From Chryseobacterium camelliae (lineage in GTDB: Bacteria > Bacteroidota > Bacteroidia > Flavobacteriales > Weeksellaceae), in contig NZ_CP115859.1 of the NCBI RefSeq assembly GCF_027920545.1, positions 1,302,001 to 1,366,000 of the forward strand: a stretch of 64,000 bases of DNA. The letters are read 5' to 3'. The notes beneath the pieces were generated by a model. The model saw only the letters and a list, made by a program, of their open reading frames with translations. It had not been told where the DNA came from and did not search any database. The translations under genes and the position numbers were made by a program. Positions 55,701 through 63,763 of this stretch are shown here, one piece after another (position 1 is the first letter of the stretch; the number at the start of each line of letters is the position of its first letter).

Positions 55701-55935
55701 CTTTATTGTAGGTATGCTGCCATTGGTTTGGTCACAAGGTGCGGCTGCAAAAGGGAATCATTCTATCGGGATCAGTACAGTTGGAGGAATGTTCACAGGA
55801 GTGGTATTCGGGATTTTCATTATTCCCGTCATGTTTGTGATTTTCCAATATTTACATGAAAAAATGCCGAGCAGAAAAAAGAAAAGACTTCAAAGACAAA
55901 AAATGGAGCAAGAACTTTTAAGTCCGGCTCATTAA
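52753..55935 (+). CDS. RND efflux pump permease (HAE1 family)
   Basis: This 1060-residue AcrB-type proton antiporter has twelve membrane helices in two repeats and two large periplasmic loops. It starts MLKQFIERPVLSTVISIILL. The proton-relay acidic pair is in the fourth helix (GIVVDDAIVVVEAV), and the opposite lysine is likely the one in GLLAKNAILIVEFAVQ. It exports hydrophobic or amphiphilic compounds. It is co-transcribed with the adaptor. The outer-membrane gene follows after a gap of about 300 bp that holds a repeat. Confidence 0.97.
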   Translation: MLKQFIERPVLSTVISIILLLLGALSLFNLPIALFPDIAPPSVQVTAFYPGANAEVVARSVATPIEEAVNGVENMTYMTSNSSNDGTMTLSVFFKQGSDADNAAVNVQNRVSKAMSQLPQEVVQAGISTQKVQNSMIMFMGLSSNDPKQYDELFLQNYLKINVIPQIQRIPGVAQAQVFGTRDYSMRLWLKPDRLAANGLSPQEVLNAVKDHNLEAAPGRLGQGSKETYEYILKYKGKLNKNEDYENIAIKANSDGSFLRLKDVARVEFGSYTYTAANRVDGKPVAGFAILQTAGSNANEILTEIEKQVDQMKTTLPKGVEPIIMYNSKDFLDASIHQVVETLVIAFILVFIVVYIFLQDFRSTLIPAIAVPVAIIGTFFFLQLFGFSINMLTLFALVLAIGIVVDDAIVVVEAVHSKMERTGMPVEHATMSSMSEISGAIISITLVMCAVFIPVGFMQGPAGVFYRQFAFTLAIAILISAINALTLSPALCAMFLNDPQGEHGEHGKKTGFGARFFNAFNASFDNMTRKYIYSLKFLIKNKWVAIGGLAVLIAGSVFLIKKAPSGFIPTEDQGFVLYAVNTPPGSSLDRTHRATAQIDQIINGEKAKNHLWVADGMNFISNANASPYSAGFIKLKDYDQRGEVKDPDQIAATLTGKVSQVKDANAFFFNFPTVQGFGNVSGFEFMLQDKTNGSFEQLGTTTQAFIGELMKRPEIAFAFTTYAAGNPQYTIDVDSDKANQLGVSITELMQTMQIYYGSSFVSDFNRFGKYYRVMAQADIPYRTDANSLEGIYVKNKSGEMVPVKTLVTLKRTFGPETVTRNNLFNAVTINGTPKPGYSTGDAIKAVEETAQKSLPRGFGYEWTGITREEIKTSGQTTFIFALSILFVYFLLAAQYESYILPFAVILTIPTGIFGVFAFTGLAGIDNNIYVQVGLIMLVGLLAKNAILIVEFAVQRRNAGRTLLESALQASRLRLRPILMTSFAFIVGMLPLVWSQGAAAKGNHSIGISTVGGMFTGVVFGIFIIPVMFVIFQYLHEKMPSRKKKRLQRQKMEQELLSPAH

Positions 55936-55972
55936 TATAATGATTGACAAAACTTTGAGAGTAATTTAATTA

Positions 55973-56099
55973 TTTTGAACCATTAAGATTTTAAATTAAG
56001 AAGTGAAGAATATTAAGATGAGCTCTGCTTTTAGAACAATGCTTATAAAGATTTTTACTTAATTAAACTTAAATACTTAACTATTCTTAATGGTTCAAA
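55973..56099. repeat. MITE-like repeat, copy 1 (127 bp)
   Basis: The ends are TTTTGAACCATTAAGA (55973-55988) and TCTTAATGGTTCAAA (56085-56099), an inverted terminal repeat of 15 bp. The interior matches the reverse complement of 57832-57964. There is no coding capacity. It lies between the pump and outer-membrane genes. Confidence 0.75.
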
Positions 56100-56233
56100 T
56101 TAATAAAAAAATAGAGAAGCAAACTATTCAAACTCATATCATATAACGCAAAGTATTTTCTCCTACTAAAGACTTCTTTGCAATAACCAACTTCTCAAAG
56201 TTTTGCCATCAATTAAAAGCTTATTTAAAAAAT
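56100..56233. other. gap before the outer-membrane factor gene
   Basis: AT-rich, no gene. I see no clear TAnnTTTG box; the outer-membrane gene may depend on transcription through the repeat from the adaptor/pump message. Confidence 0.4.
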
Positions 56234-57646
56234 ATGAAAAGAATAATTAATATCATCATCGCTTTTGGACTGGCTTTAGGTTCGGTCTCCTGTGTGTCAA
56301 AAATGGCATTTAAGGAGCCTGAGCTTGAGCTTCCGGAAACGTTCAGCTATACTGCAACTGCTGATACAGCAAGCGTTGCCAGCTTAGAATGGAAAGAATT
56401 TTTCAGTGACCCAATGCTGCAAAGCCTGATTGAAAAAGGAATTAAAAACAACTACGATTTACAGATTGCTTTAAAACAGGTTGCTTCATCACAGGAAAAA
56501 TTAAAACAGGCAAAATATCTTCAATATCCAGATGTTGGTTTCGGAGTTTCAGCACAAATTTCAAAACCTTCAAAAAACAGCATGAACGGACAGAGCTTAA
56601 ATTTATTTTTAGGTCAAAGCCATGTTGAAGATTATAACGCAGCGTTCAACCTTTCCTGGGAAGCTGATATCTGGGGAAAAATCAAAAATCAGCAGGAAGT
56701 TTCAAGAATGCAGTACCTGCAGACTTACGAAGCTACAAAAGCCATTCAGACACAGGTTGTTGCAGCGATTGCTCAGGGATATTACAATTTATTGATGCTT
56801 GACAAACAATTACAGATTGCAAAATCAAACTTAGAATTAAGCACCAATACCCTTTCCATCACAGAAAAAATGTGGAAAAGCGGCGATACAACTTCATTGG
56901 GAGTTCAACAGGCAACAGCGCAAAAACAATCAACCGAGCTTTTGATTACTCAGTTGGAACAAAATATTGCCATTCAGGAAAACGCATTAAGTATTTTGAT
57001 TGGTGAAAATCCAAACAAAATTACCAGAACAATCGAAATGTCGGATACCTCTTTACCTCAGAACATTTCTGCGGGACTTCCTGCAGCAATGGTGAGTCGT
57101 CGTCCGGATGTTCGTCAGCAGGAACTGGTATTGCTGGAATCCAATTCAATGGTGGGAATTGCTCAGGCAAATATGTATCCTTCATTAAAAATTACAGCAA
57201 ACGGAGGAGTGAACTCATTTAAATTCGACAACTGGTTTCAGATTCCCGCTTCATTGTTCGGTTCTGTTTTAGGGGGAATTACTCAGCCTATTTTCCAGAA
57301 AAGACAATTGAAAACAGATCTGAATGTTGCTAAAATTCAGAGAGAGAAAAACGTATTGGCATTCCGTCAATCTGTTTTAAATGCAGTGGGTGAAGTTTCT
57401 GATGCTCTGGTTTCTAACGAAAGCCTAAAAGTTCAGGAACAAAAAGCTACTGAACAGGTAGCTACTTTAAAAGATGGAATTAAAAGTGCCGAGATGCTTT
57501 ACAAAGGTGGAATGGCAAATTATTTAGAAGTAATAACGGCTCAGGGAAATTCTCTGCAGGCAGAGCTGAATCTTGCGTCCGTAAAAAGACAGAGATTAAG
57601 CAGCATTGTAGATTTGTACCGGGCGTTAGGAGGCGGTTGGAAGTAG
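56234..57646 (+). CDS. RND efflux outer-membrane factor (NodT/TolC-like) lipoprotein
   Basis: This 470-residue protein has a lipobox (ALGSVSCVSK). Two OEP repeats of long helices and short barrel segments follow (about 60-250 and 265-460); SRRPDVRQQELVLLESN is the family mid-protein motif. The C-terminal YKGGMANYLEVITAQGNSL is typical. It completes the tripartite exporter with the adaptor and pump upstream. MITE-like repeats lie on both sides of the gene. Confidence 0.95.
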   Translation: MKRIINIIIAFGLALGSVSCVSKMAFKEPELELPETFSYTATADTASVASLEWKEFFSDPMLQSLIEKGIKNNYDLQIALKQVASSQEKLKQAKYLQYPDVGFGVSAQISKPSKNSMNGQSLNLFLGQSHVEDYNAAFNLSWEADIWGKIKNQQEVSRMQYLQTYEATKAIQTQVVAAIAQGYYNLLMLDKQLQIAKSNLELSTNTLSITEKMWKSGDTTSLGVQQATAQKQSTELLITQLEQNIAIQENALSILIGENPNKITRTIEMSDTSLPQNISAGLPAAMVSRRPDVRQQELVLLESNSMVGIAQANMYPSLKITANGGVNSFKFDNWFQIPASLFGSVLGGITQPIFQKRQLKTDLNVAKIQREKNVLAFRQSVLNAVGEVSDALVSNESLKVQEQKATEQVATLKDGIKSAEMLYKGGMANYLEVITAQGNSLQAELNLASVKRQRLSSIVDLYRALGGGWK

Positions 57647-57831
57647 TAAATTAAATTATATTGTTAATGGAATGCGGTCTTTCGGGATCGCATTTTTTAT
57701 GTAAATATTCTTTCGGCATTCTGTCATTCTGAATATAGACTGAAGGTCTACGAACGTAGTTCAGAAGTGGAATGAAGAATCTATAAAAACAGATGAGATT
57801 CTTCCTCCGTCAGAATGATAATATGAAGGCT
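57647..57831. repeat. REP-like intergenic hairpin repeat
   Basis: A stretch with TCTGTCATTCTGAATATAGA, GAATGAAGAATCT and GATTCTTCCTCCGTCAGAAT can form a long imperfect hairpin. The words (GTCATTCTGA, GATTCTTCC) are of the type scattered between flavobacterial genes. There is no gene here. Confidence 0.45.
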
Positions 57832-57964
57832 TTTTGAACCATTAAGAACATATAAGGAGTTAAGTTTAACTAAGAAAAATCATATAGATTTTAATAAGCA
57901 TTATCTTAAAAGCAGAGCACATCTTAATATTCTAAACTTCTTAATAAAAACTTAATGGTTAAAA
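57832..57964. repeat. MITE-like repeat, copy 2 (inverted, about 133 bp)
   Basis: The left end TTTTGAACCATTAAGA and right end CTTAATGGTTAAAA match copy 1 in the opposite orientation. The interior shares AAGCAGAGCACATCTTAATA with the reverse complement of copy 1 with one difference. Copies 1 and 2 flank the outer-membrane factor gene. Confidence 0.7.
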
Positions 57965-58025
57965 TAAAATACAAAGTTTTCCATATTTATCCGTGAAATC
58001 TGAGAAATCCGTGGGAAATAAAAAA

Positions 58026-58946
58026 CTATTTCAAAGTCTGTTCATTAATATACCTGATCAACCCATCAAAATCCTCCTGGGAGTATCCTAAAGGCAAATA
58101 ATGAATATCATCTGCTTTTCGATACCACGTCAACTGACGTTTTGCGTATCTTCGGCTGTTTTTCTTAATTTCAGAAACCGCAAAATCCAAGTCCCACTCA
58201 CCATCAAAATATTTGAATAATTCTGAATAGCCAACCGTTTTCAAAGCCGTCAAATCTTTAAATTCTTCCAGACTTTTTGCTTCCTCCAACAATCCTTTCT
58301 CCATCATCATATCCACTCTCCTGTTGATCCGGTCGTACAATTCTTCTCTCGGCGCTTCAATTCCGATTCTGATGGTTTTAAAATCTCTGGAATCCTGTGA
58401 AATCGCAATTTGTTCAGAATATTTTTTATTCGTCTGCCAAATAACATCAATGGCCCGTAAAAGTCTTCTGTGATTATGAAAATCAACCACCGCAAAATAT
58501 TCGGGGTCGAGTTCTTTTAAAATCTCCTGAAGCTTTTCAATTCCTTCGGTTTCAAAAATTTCATGTAATTTTTTCTGATTTTCTTCGTGAGCTTCCGGCA
58601 AATCATTCAGCCCTTCGATTACCGCTTTTTCATACATCATGCTTCCGCCCACCAAAATGACGGTATCATGATTTTCAAAAAGTTCGTTGAGTTTTTTTAA
58701 GGCATCTTCTTCATATTGCCCGATCGAATAATATTCCTGAATCGAAAGATTTCCGATAAAATGATGAGGAGCTTCCGCCAATTCTTCTGCAGAAGGAGCT
58801 GCAGTACCGATTTCCATTCCTTTAAAAAACTGCCGGGAATCACAGGAAATAATCTCTGTTTTGAAATGTTGAGCCAAATCAATTGCCAGTCTCGTTTTAC
58901 CAATTCCGGTGGGTCCTACTACAGAAATCAAATTTTTCTTTTTCAC
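58026..58946 (-). CDS. miaA: tRNA dimethylallyltransferase MiaA
   Basis: This 306-residue enzyme adds a dimethylallyl group to A37 of tRNAs reading UNN codons. It has the P-loop VVGPTGIGKTRLAI, the DSRQFFKGMEIGTAAPS motif (substrate Asp/Ser), GGSMMYEKAVIEGLNDLPE, and a C-terminal helical tRNA-binding part with SRRYAKRQLTWYRK. The gene is complete. It is divergent from yicC. Confidence 0.95.
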   Translation of the reverse strand: MKKKNLISVVGPTGIGKTRLAIDLAQHFKTEIISCDSRQFFKGMEIGTAAPSAEELAEAPHHFIGNLSIQEYYSIGQYEEDALKKLNELFENHDTVILVGGSMMYEKAVIEGLNDLPEAHEENQKKLHEIFETEGIEKLQEILKELDPEYFAVVDFHNHRRLLRAIDVIWQTNKKYSEQIAISQDSRDFKTIRIGIEAPREELYDRINRRVDMMMEKGLLEEAKSLEEFKDLTALKTVGYSELFKYFDGEWDLDFAVSEIKKNSRRYAKRQLTWYRKADDIHYLPLGYSQEDFDGLIRYINEQTLK

Positions 58947-58982
58947 AGCGCTAATTTACGAAATTGAGATTATCTAATTTTC

Positions 58983-59078
58983 TGGGAGATGGAAGACTGA
59001 GGTCGGAAGTTTAAGATTTATCATTATTTATATTGGCACCAATCTTCCTGCCTCCCGCTTCTAGCTTCCAGCTCCTGG
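58983..59078. repeat. purine/pyrimidine-arm dispersed repeat
   Basis: A purine-rich arm (GGGAGATGGAAGACTGAGGT, 58983 on) faces a pyrimidine-rich arm (CTTCCTGCCTCCCGCTTCTA, 59044 on). A related pair occurs at 60661-60752 and a single arm at 43430. Confidence 0.45.
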
Positions 59079-59107
59079 ACTTTAGTTAAACTATAGACTT
59101 AAATGAT

Positions 59108-59115
59108 TATCTTTG
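59108..59115 (+). promoter_or_regulatory. -7 promoter box for yicC
   Basis: TATCTTTG lies 17 nt before the ATG at 59133. Confidence 0.6.
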
Positions 59116-59132
59116 TACGACAATAAAAAACT

Positions 59133-59990
59133 ATGATTTTATCAATGACCGGATTCGGCAGAGCCGAAGATGTTTTTGAAGGAAAAAAAATTACAATAGA
59201 TATTAAATCACTGAACAGCAAAAGCTTTGATTTGAATATTAAAATTCCTTTGCGATATAAAGAAAAAGAATTTGAAGTAAGAAAAATTCTAAACGATAGG
59301 CTCATCCGTGGAAAAGTAGATTGCTACATCAATATTGAGAATCTTGAAGAAACCAACGATGTGAAAATCAATAAAGGATTAATTGATTCATACATCAATC
59401 AGCTTCGTGAGATTGCTTCAGACGGACCCGATTTTGAGTATCTGAAAATGGCGGTAAGACTTCCTGACGCCATTACTTCAAGACCCGATGAACTGGCGGA
59501 AGGTGAATGGGAAGCATTGGCAAAAATTGTAAATGCGGCCATTGATCGTTTTGAAGAATTCAGAAAAGCAGAAGGTAAGATCCTATACGAAGAATTAGAG
59601 AGAAACATCCAGAATATTGATAAAAACTTAGCGGAAGTCATTCCTTTTGAAGAAGAAAGAATTTCAGCGGTGAAAGAGCGTTATCAAAAAACTTTAAAAG
59701 AATTTGAAAATGTTGATGAAACTCGTTTTTATCAGGAAATGGCTTATTTCACGGAGAAGCTGGATATTTCTGAAGAAAAAGTGAGATTGGCTCAGCACTT
59801 GAAATATTATAAGGAAGTAATGGATAATGAAGATTTCAACGGAAAAAAGCTTGGCTTTATTTCTCAGGAAATCGGTCGTGAAATCAATACTTTAGGATCA
59901 AAAGCCAATCATGCACAAATCCAGAAACTGGTAGTGATGATGAAGGATGATTTGGAAAAAATTAAAGAACAGACGTTAAACGTGCTTTAA
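59133..59990 (+). CDS. yicC: YicC family endoribonuclease-like protein
   Basis: This 285-residue protein starts MILSMTGFGRAEDVFEGKKI, the signature of YicC/YloC. It has an N-terminal YicC_N domain (about 1-155) and a C-terminal DUF1732 domain (about 205-285, EEKVRLAQHLKYYKEVM and IGREINTLGSKANHAQIQ). Members were reported as RNases acting on small RNAs in other bacteria; the role here is not tested. gmk follows 63 nt later, the usual order. Confidence 0.93.
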   Translation: MILSMTGFGRAEDVFEGKKITIDIKSLNSKSFDLNIKIPLRYKEKEFEVRKILNDRLIRGKVDCYINIENLEETNDVKINKGLIDSYINQLREIASDGPDFEYLKMAVRLPDAITSRPDELAEGEWEALAKIVNAAIDRFEEFRKAEGKILYEELERNIQNIDKNLAEVIPFEEERISAVKERYQKTLKEFENVDETRFYQEMAYFTEKLDISEEKVRLAQHLKYYKEVMDNEDFNGKKLGFISQEIGREINTLGSKANHAQIQKLVVMMKDDLEKIKEQTLNVL

Positions 59991-60089
59991 ATTCAAAGTT
60001 TAATGTTTAAAATTCAAGGTTAATACTTTGGATATACGTGCAACTTTTGGATGATGAGTTTAACTTTAAACCCTAAACTTAAAACTTTG
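59991..60089. repeat. AT-rich inverted repeat reaching into gmk
   Basis: TTCAAAGTTTAATGTTTAAA (about 59992-60011) is mirrored by TTTAAACCCTAAACTTAAAA (about 60066-60085) and then CTTTGAA. It is a loose inverted repeat and covers the predicted gmk N-terminus. Confidence 0.4.
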
Positions 60090-60656
60090 AACAAAAAAAA
60101 GGTTATCATATTTTCAGCACCGTCTGGAAGCGGAAAAACTACATTAGTAAAGCATTCTCTGGAAATTTTTGATGAGCTGCAGTTCTCGATCTCCTGTACA
60201 ACAAGACAACCGAGAGGAAGTGAAGTTCATGCTGTAGATTATCATTTTTTAACGCCGGATGAATTCAGGCAGAAAATTTCGGAAGATGCTTTTGTAGAAT
60301 TTGAAGAGGTTTATACGGATAAATATTACGGGACTTTAAAATCTGAAGTTGAAAAAATCTGGAATCAGGGAAAAGTCGTAATTTTTGATGTTGATGTGAA
60401 AGGCGGAATTTCCCTGAAAAAATATTTCGGAGAAAAAGCATTGTCGATTTTCATTGAACCTCCTTCCATTGAAGAATTGGAACGAAGATTGATTTCAAGA
60501 AATACAGACGATGCAGAAACCATCAAAACCCGTGTGGCAAAAGCTGAAGAAGAGATGTCTTACGCTGATGAATTTGACAAAATTGTCATCAATACGGATT
60601 TGGACGAAGCAAAAAAAGAAATAGAAAGTTTAATAAAAAATTTTATTGAAAGTTAA
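60054..60656 (+). CDS. gmk: guanylate kinase
   Basis: This 200-residue kinase phosphorylates GMP to GDP. It has the P-loop IFSAPSGSGKTTLVKHSL, the GMP-binding STTRQPRGSE-like segment (SCTTRQPRGSEVHAVDYHF) and the LID Arg in RLISRNTDDAETIKTRV. The first 12 residues (MSLTLNPKLKTL) are encoded by an AT-rich inverted repeat and are not family-like. A TTG at 60087 would give the normal start NKKKVIIFSAPSG. I give the ATG at 60054 but consider the TTG quite possible. Confidence 0.92.
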   Translation: MSLTLNPKLKTLNKKKVIIFSAPSGSGKTTLVKHSLEIFDELQFSISCTTRQPRGSEVHAVDYHFLTPDEFRQKISEDAFVEFEEVYTDKYYGTLKSEVEKIWNQGKVVIFDVDVKGGISLKKYFGEKALSIFIEPPSIEELERRLISRNTDDAETIKTRVAKAEEEMSYADEFDKIVINTDLDEAKKEIESLIKNFIES

Positions 60657-60660
60657 AAGA

Positions 60661-60752
60661 ATAGGAACCTGAAGCCGGAGGATGGAAGTTTGATGACTGT
60701 TTTAAGTTTAAACATCCAGCTTCTAATTTCCACCCTTAACTTCTAACTTTTA
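60661..60752. repeat. purine/pyrimidine-arm dispersed repeat, second copy
   Basis: A purine arm (GAACCTGAAGCCGGAGGATG) and a pyrimidine arm (ATCCAGCTTCTAATTTCCAC) flank a short AT loop. It has the same design as 58983-59078. Confidence 0.4.
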
Positions 60753-60777
60753 TATTCAAAAAAACATTGAGGTTGAT

Positions 60778-61797
60778 ATGAGTACAGAAACATTAGAAAA
60801 AGCTAAATCTACCATTCCGGTAAAAGGATTTTTGGATATCAAAGATTTGGTAATTCCTCAAGGAGAAGAGCTTGTAAAGGCTATTCTTAAATTGAAAGAA
60901 GAAAAAAATGCGGTGATTTTAGCGCATTATTACCAACCCGGAGAAATCCAGGATATCGCTGATTTTCTTGGAGATTCCCTGCAATTGGCAAGACAGGCAA
61001 AAGATACCAATGCCGATATGATTGTATTCTGTGGAGTACATTTCATGGCAGAAGCTGCAAAAATTCTGAACCCGACGAAAAAGGTGGTTCTTCCCGATAC
61101 CATGGCAGGATGCTCTTTGGCAGACGGGTGTTCAGGTGAAGGATTGAGAAAAATGCGCGAACAGCACCCGAATGCTTTGGTAGCCACTTACATCAATTGT
61201 AATGCGGAAACTAAAGCTGAAAGTGACATCATCGTAACCAGCTCAAACGCAGAAACCGTGATCGAAGCTTTACCAAAAGACCGACCGATTATCTTCGCTC
61301 CGGATAAAAACCTGGGAAGATATCTGTCTCAAAAAACAGGTCGCGATATGATTCTTTGGGATGGAAGCTGCATCGTTCATGAAGCATTTTCTATGGAGAG
61401 AATTGCAAAACAATTAGCCGACAATCCTGATGCAAAATTAATTGCTCACCCGGAAAGTGAAGAAGCAGTCTTAAAACTGGCTCACTTCATCGGTTCCACT
61501 TCTGCCCTGTTGAATTATGTTGAACAGGACGATTGCCAGAAATTCATCATCGCTACAGAAGAAGGAATTTTGCATGAGATGAGAAAACGTGCTCCTCATA
61601 AAGAATTAATTCCGGCTTTGGTTTTTGATGAAAGCTGTAACTGTTCAGAATGTTTCTACATGAAACGCAATACCATGGAAAAATTGTATTTATGTATGAA
61701 ATATGAGCTTCCTGAGATTTTAATTGAAGAAGAACTGAGATTAAAAGCGTTGAAACCAATTGAAGCAATGCTTGACCTTTCGAAAACAATCAAATAA
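60778..61797 (+). CDS. nadA: quinolinate synthase NadA
   Basis: This 339-residue [4Fe-4S] enzyme condenses iminoaspartate with dihydroxyacetone phosphate in NAD synthesis. It has VILAHYYQPGEIQDIADF at the substrate site. The likely cluster cysteines lie in VFCGVHFMAEAAK, the central DGSCIVHEAF segment and the C-terminal ESCNCSECFYMKRNTME region. The gene is intact. nadB is not in the window. A terminator follows directly. Confidence 0.96.
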   Translation: MSTETLEKAKSTIPVKGFLDIKDLVIPQGEELVKAILKLKEEKNAVILAHYYQPGEIQDIADFLGDSLQLARQAKDTNADMIVFCGVHFMAEAAKILNPTKKVVLPDTMAGCSLADGCSGEGLRKMREQHPNALVATYINCNAETKAESDIIVTSSNAETVIEALPKDRPIIFAPDKNLGRYLSQKTGRDMILWDGSCIVHEAFSMERIAKQLADNPDAKLIAHPESEEAVLKLAHFIGSTSALLNYVEQDDCQKFIIATEEGILHEMRKRAPHKELIPALVFDESCNCSECFYMKRNTMEKLYLCMKYELPEILIEEELRLKALKPIEAMLDLSKTIK

Positions 61798-61802
61798 TAA
61801 TA

Positions 61803-61830
61803 TAAAGCGAGTAAATACTCGCTTTTTTTA
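61803..61830 (+). terminator. terminator after nadA
   Basis: AAAGCGAGTA/TACTCGCTTT with a short loop is followed by T-run. Confidence 0.8.
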
Positions 61831-61847
61831 CCTTACAAAATAGCAAT

Positions 61848-62216
61848 ATGAGCAAAATATATCTTGAAGATTTAAAAATCTATGCCTATCATGGGGTACT
61901 TCCCGAAGAAAATATCATCGGAACGTATTATATTTTAAATCTCGAAATTCATACCGATCTTTGGAAAGCTGCAGAATCAGATGATTTGAATGATACCATC
62001 AGCTATGCAGATATCAACCAAATCATCCATGACGAGATGAAAATCAAATCCAAATTATTGGAACATGTGGCTGGGAGAATCATTTCCAGGATTCATGAAC
62101 AATTTTCACAGATTGATTATATTAAATTAAAAATCACCAAAACAGCTCCACCAATGCAAGGTGAAATGAAAGGCGCGAGTATTGAACTGGAACAAAGCTT
62201 TAAACCTGTAAGTTAA
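61848..62216 (+). CDS. folB: dihydroneopterin aldolase FolB
   Basis: This 122-residue aldolase cleaves 7,8-dihydroneopterin in folate synthesis, one step before FolK. It has IYLEDLKIYAYHGVLPEENI (His and Glu of the substrate pocket), TISYADINQIIHDE and the catalytic Lys in KLKITKTAPPMQGEM. It acts as an octamer in the cytoplasm. folK is about 30 kb away on the same strand. Confidence 0.95.
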   Translation: MSKIYLEDLKIYAYHGVLPEENIIGTYYILNLEIHTDLWKAAESDDLNDTISYADINQIIHDEMKIKSKLLEHVAGRIISRIHEQFSQIDYIKLKITKTAPPMQGEMKGASIELEQSFKPVS

Positions 62217-62252
62217 TTTATTTCTTAATTTAGTTGTCTTAAAATCACACCA

Positions 62253-63617
62253 TTGAAGTTCATCAAAATATTTTTTCTGATTATTACCATCAACCTATTT
62301 GGGCAAAACAATGTGGGTAACCAGGCTGTAGCTTACAATTTTCCGAAGATAAAATCCAATGTTACCATGCCGGTAACGATTCCTCTTTCGGAAATCAGCA
62401 ACATGATTAATGCCTCCGTAAAAGAGCTTATCTATCAGGATGATTCTTATACGGACAACAATAACGACCAGTTCAAGGTAAAAGTATGGAAAACCAGGCC
62501 TATCCGGTTAGTCAGCGGAATCAACAATAACCTTTTAATAGAAGTTCCTTTAAAAATCTGGGCAGAAAAAGGCATCGGAACATTAGGTATTTACACTTAT
62601 CAAAACACAACCTTTGAAACAGTAATGTCTTTTAATACTACTTTGAATTTTCAAAACAACTGGACAATTGCTACCAGTACAAAGCCGAACGGTTTCAGAT
62701 GGGTAACGAAGCCGGTTTTAGACTTTGGAAGAATTCAGATTCCTATTACTTCTTTAGTAGAAAAAAACCTGAAAGAACAACAGGAAAAATTCTGCAAAAC
62801 CATTGACCAGCAAATGGCAGCACAACTGAATTTTCAGCAGTATGTAGTAATGGCCTGGAACGCTTTTTCACAGCCTTTCAATATTTCGGAAGAATATAAG
62901 ACCTGGTTGAAAGTTTCTCCCATCACTGTAAATATTACTCCGCTGAAATTTTATGCCAATCAGATTAACACGAATATTGGCATTGATATTTATTCAGAAA
63001 CGTTTACAGGCACCAAGCCGGAAGCTTCACAACCTATAAAAACAGCTTCAAATTTTAATTTTTCCCCTAAGCTCTCCGATAATTTTATATTGCAGACAAC
63101 CGCCAACATTCCTTATACAGAAGCCAGTAATATCGCAAGAAAAACATTTTTGAATAAAGAATTTGACGTAAGAGATTCAAAAGTCAAAATTACCGATATC
63201 AGAGTATATGGAATCGATGACAGGATTATGATCGAGGCTCAAACTGAAGGATATATAAAAGGAACCTGCATTATTTCGGGAACTCCCGTATATGATGAAA
63301 TAAAAAGAAAAATTGTGCTTTCGGAAACCAAATTCAAACTTAAAACCTCCAATATTTTACATAAAACCGCTTCTCTTCTGTTCCAGGGAAAAATTGTAAA
63401 AATGATTGAAGAAGAATACGGTATTCCTACGGAAGACCTGGAAAACAGTTCTAAAAAAAGCATTGAAGAGGCTTTTAACAAAGAATATTATAAAGGACTA
63501 AAAATGAGCGGAAGGGTCTTTAACCTGAAACCCACCAAAATACTTTTAACATCATCTGCTATTACGGCAGTTATTGACACCAACGCTTCTTTAAAATTAT
63601 CTCTTTCGGGAATTTGA
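62253..63617 (+). CDS. DUF4403 family secreted or periplasmic protein
   Basis: This 454-residue protein has a signal peptide (KFIKIFFLIITINLFGQ) and a beta-rich mature region that matches DUF4403: an early IPLSEISNMINASVKELIYQ segment, IQIPITSLVEKNLKEQQEKF in the middle and a late SLLFQGKIVKMIEEE. DUF4403 resembles lipid-binding tubular (TULIP-like) folds, but the function is not known. The frame has no ATG upstream: an in-frame TAA lies 27 nt before, so TTG at 62253 is the likely start. Confidence 0.82.
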   Translation: MKFIKIFFLIITINLFGQNNVGNQAVAYNFPKIKSNVTMPVTIPLSEISNMINASVKELIYQDDSYTDNNNDQFKVKVWKTRPIRLVSGINNNLLIEVPLKIWAEKGIGTLGIYTYQNTTFETVMSFNTTLNFQNNWTIATSTKPNGFRWVTKPVLDFGRIQIPITSLVEKNLKEQQEKFCKTIDQQMAAQLNFQQYVVMAWNAFSQPFNISEEYKTWLKVSPITVNITPLKFYANQINTNIGIDIYSETFTGTKPEASQPIKTASNFNFSPKLSDNFILQTTANIPYTEASNIARKTFLNKEFDVRDSKVKITDIRVYGIDDRIMIEAQTEGYIKGTCIISGTPVYDEIKRKIVLSETKFKLKTSNILHKTASLLFQGKIVKMIEEEYGIPTEDLENSSKKSIEEAFNKEYYKGLKMSGRVFNLKPTKILLTSSAITAVIDTNASLKLSLSGI

Positions 63618-63732
63618 TGTATCCTCAACTCAATGTAAGTGCTTTTTAAAATTTATCCCACTGATAAACAAGATAAAAAGAATTCCTAACATAGAAATAT
63701 AGCCTAAAATTTTTGTTGAATAATATATTTTA

Positions 63733-63740
63733 CTATATTT
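63733..63740 (+). promoter_or_regulatory. promoter box of tRNA-Cys
   Basis: TATATTTG (63733-63740) with an upstream TTTG (63712-63715) lies 24 bp before the tRNA. Confidence 0.5.
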
Positions 63741-63763
63741 GCACACCTAAAAAATGGTAAAAA

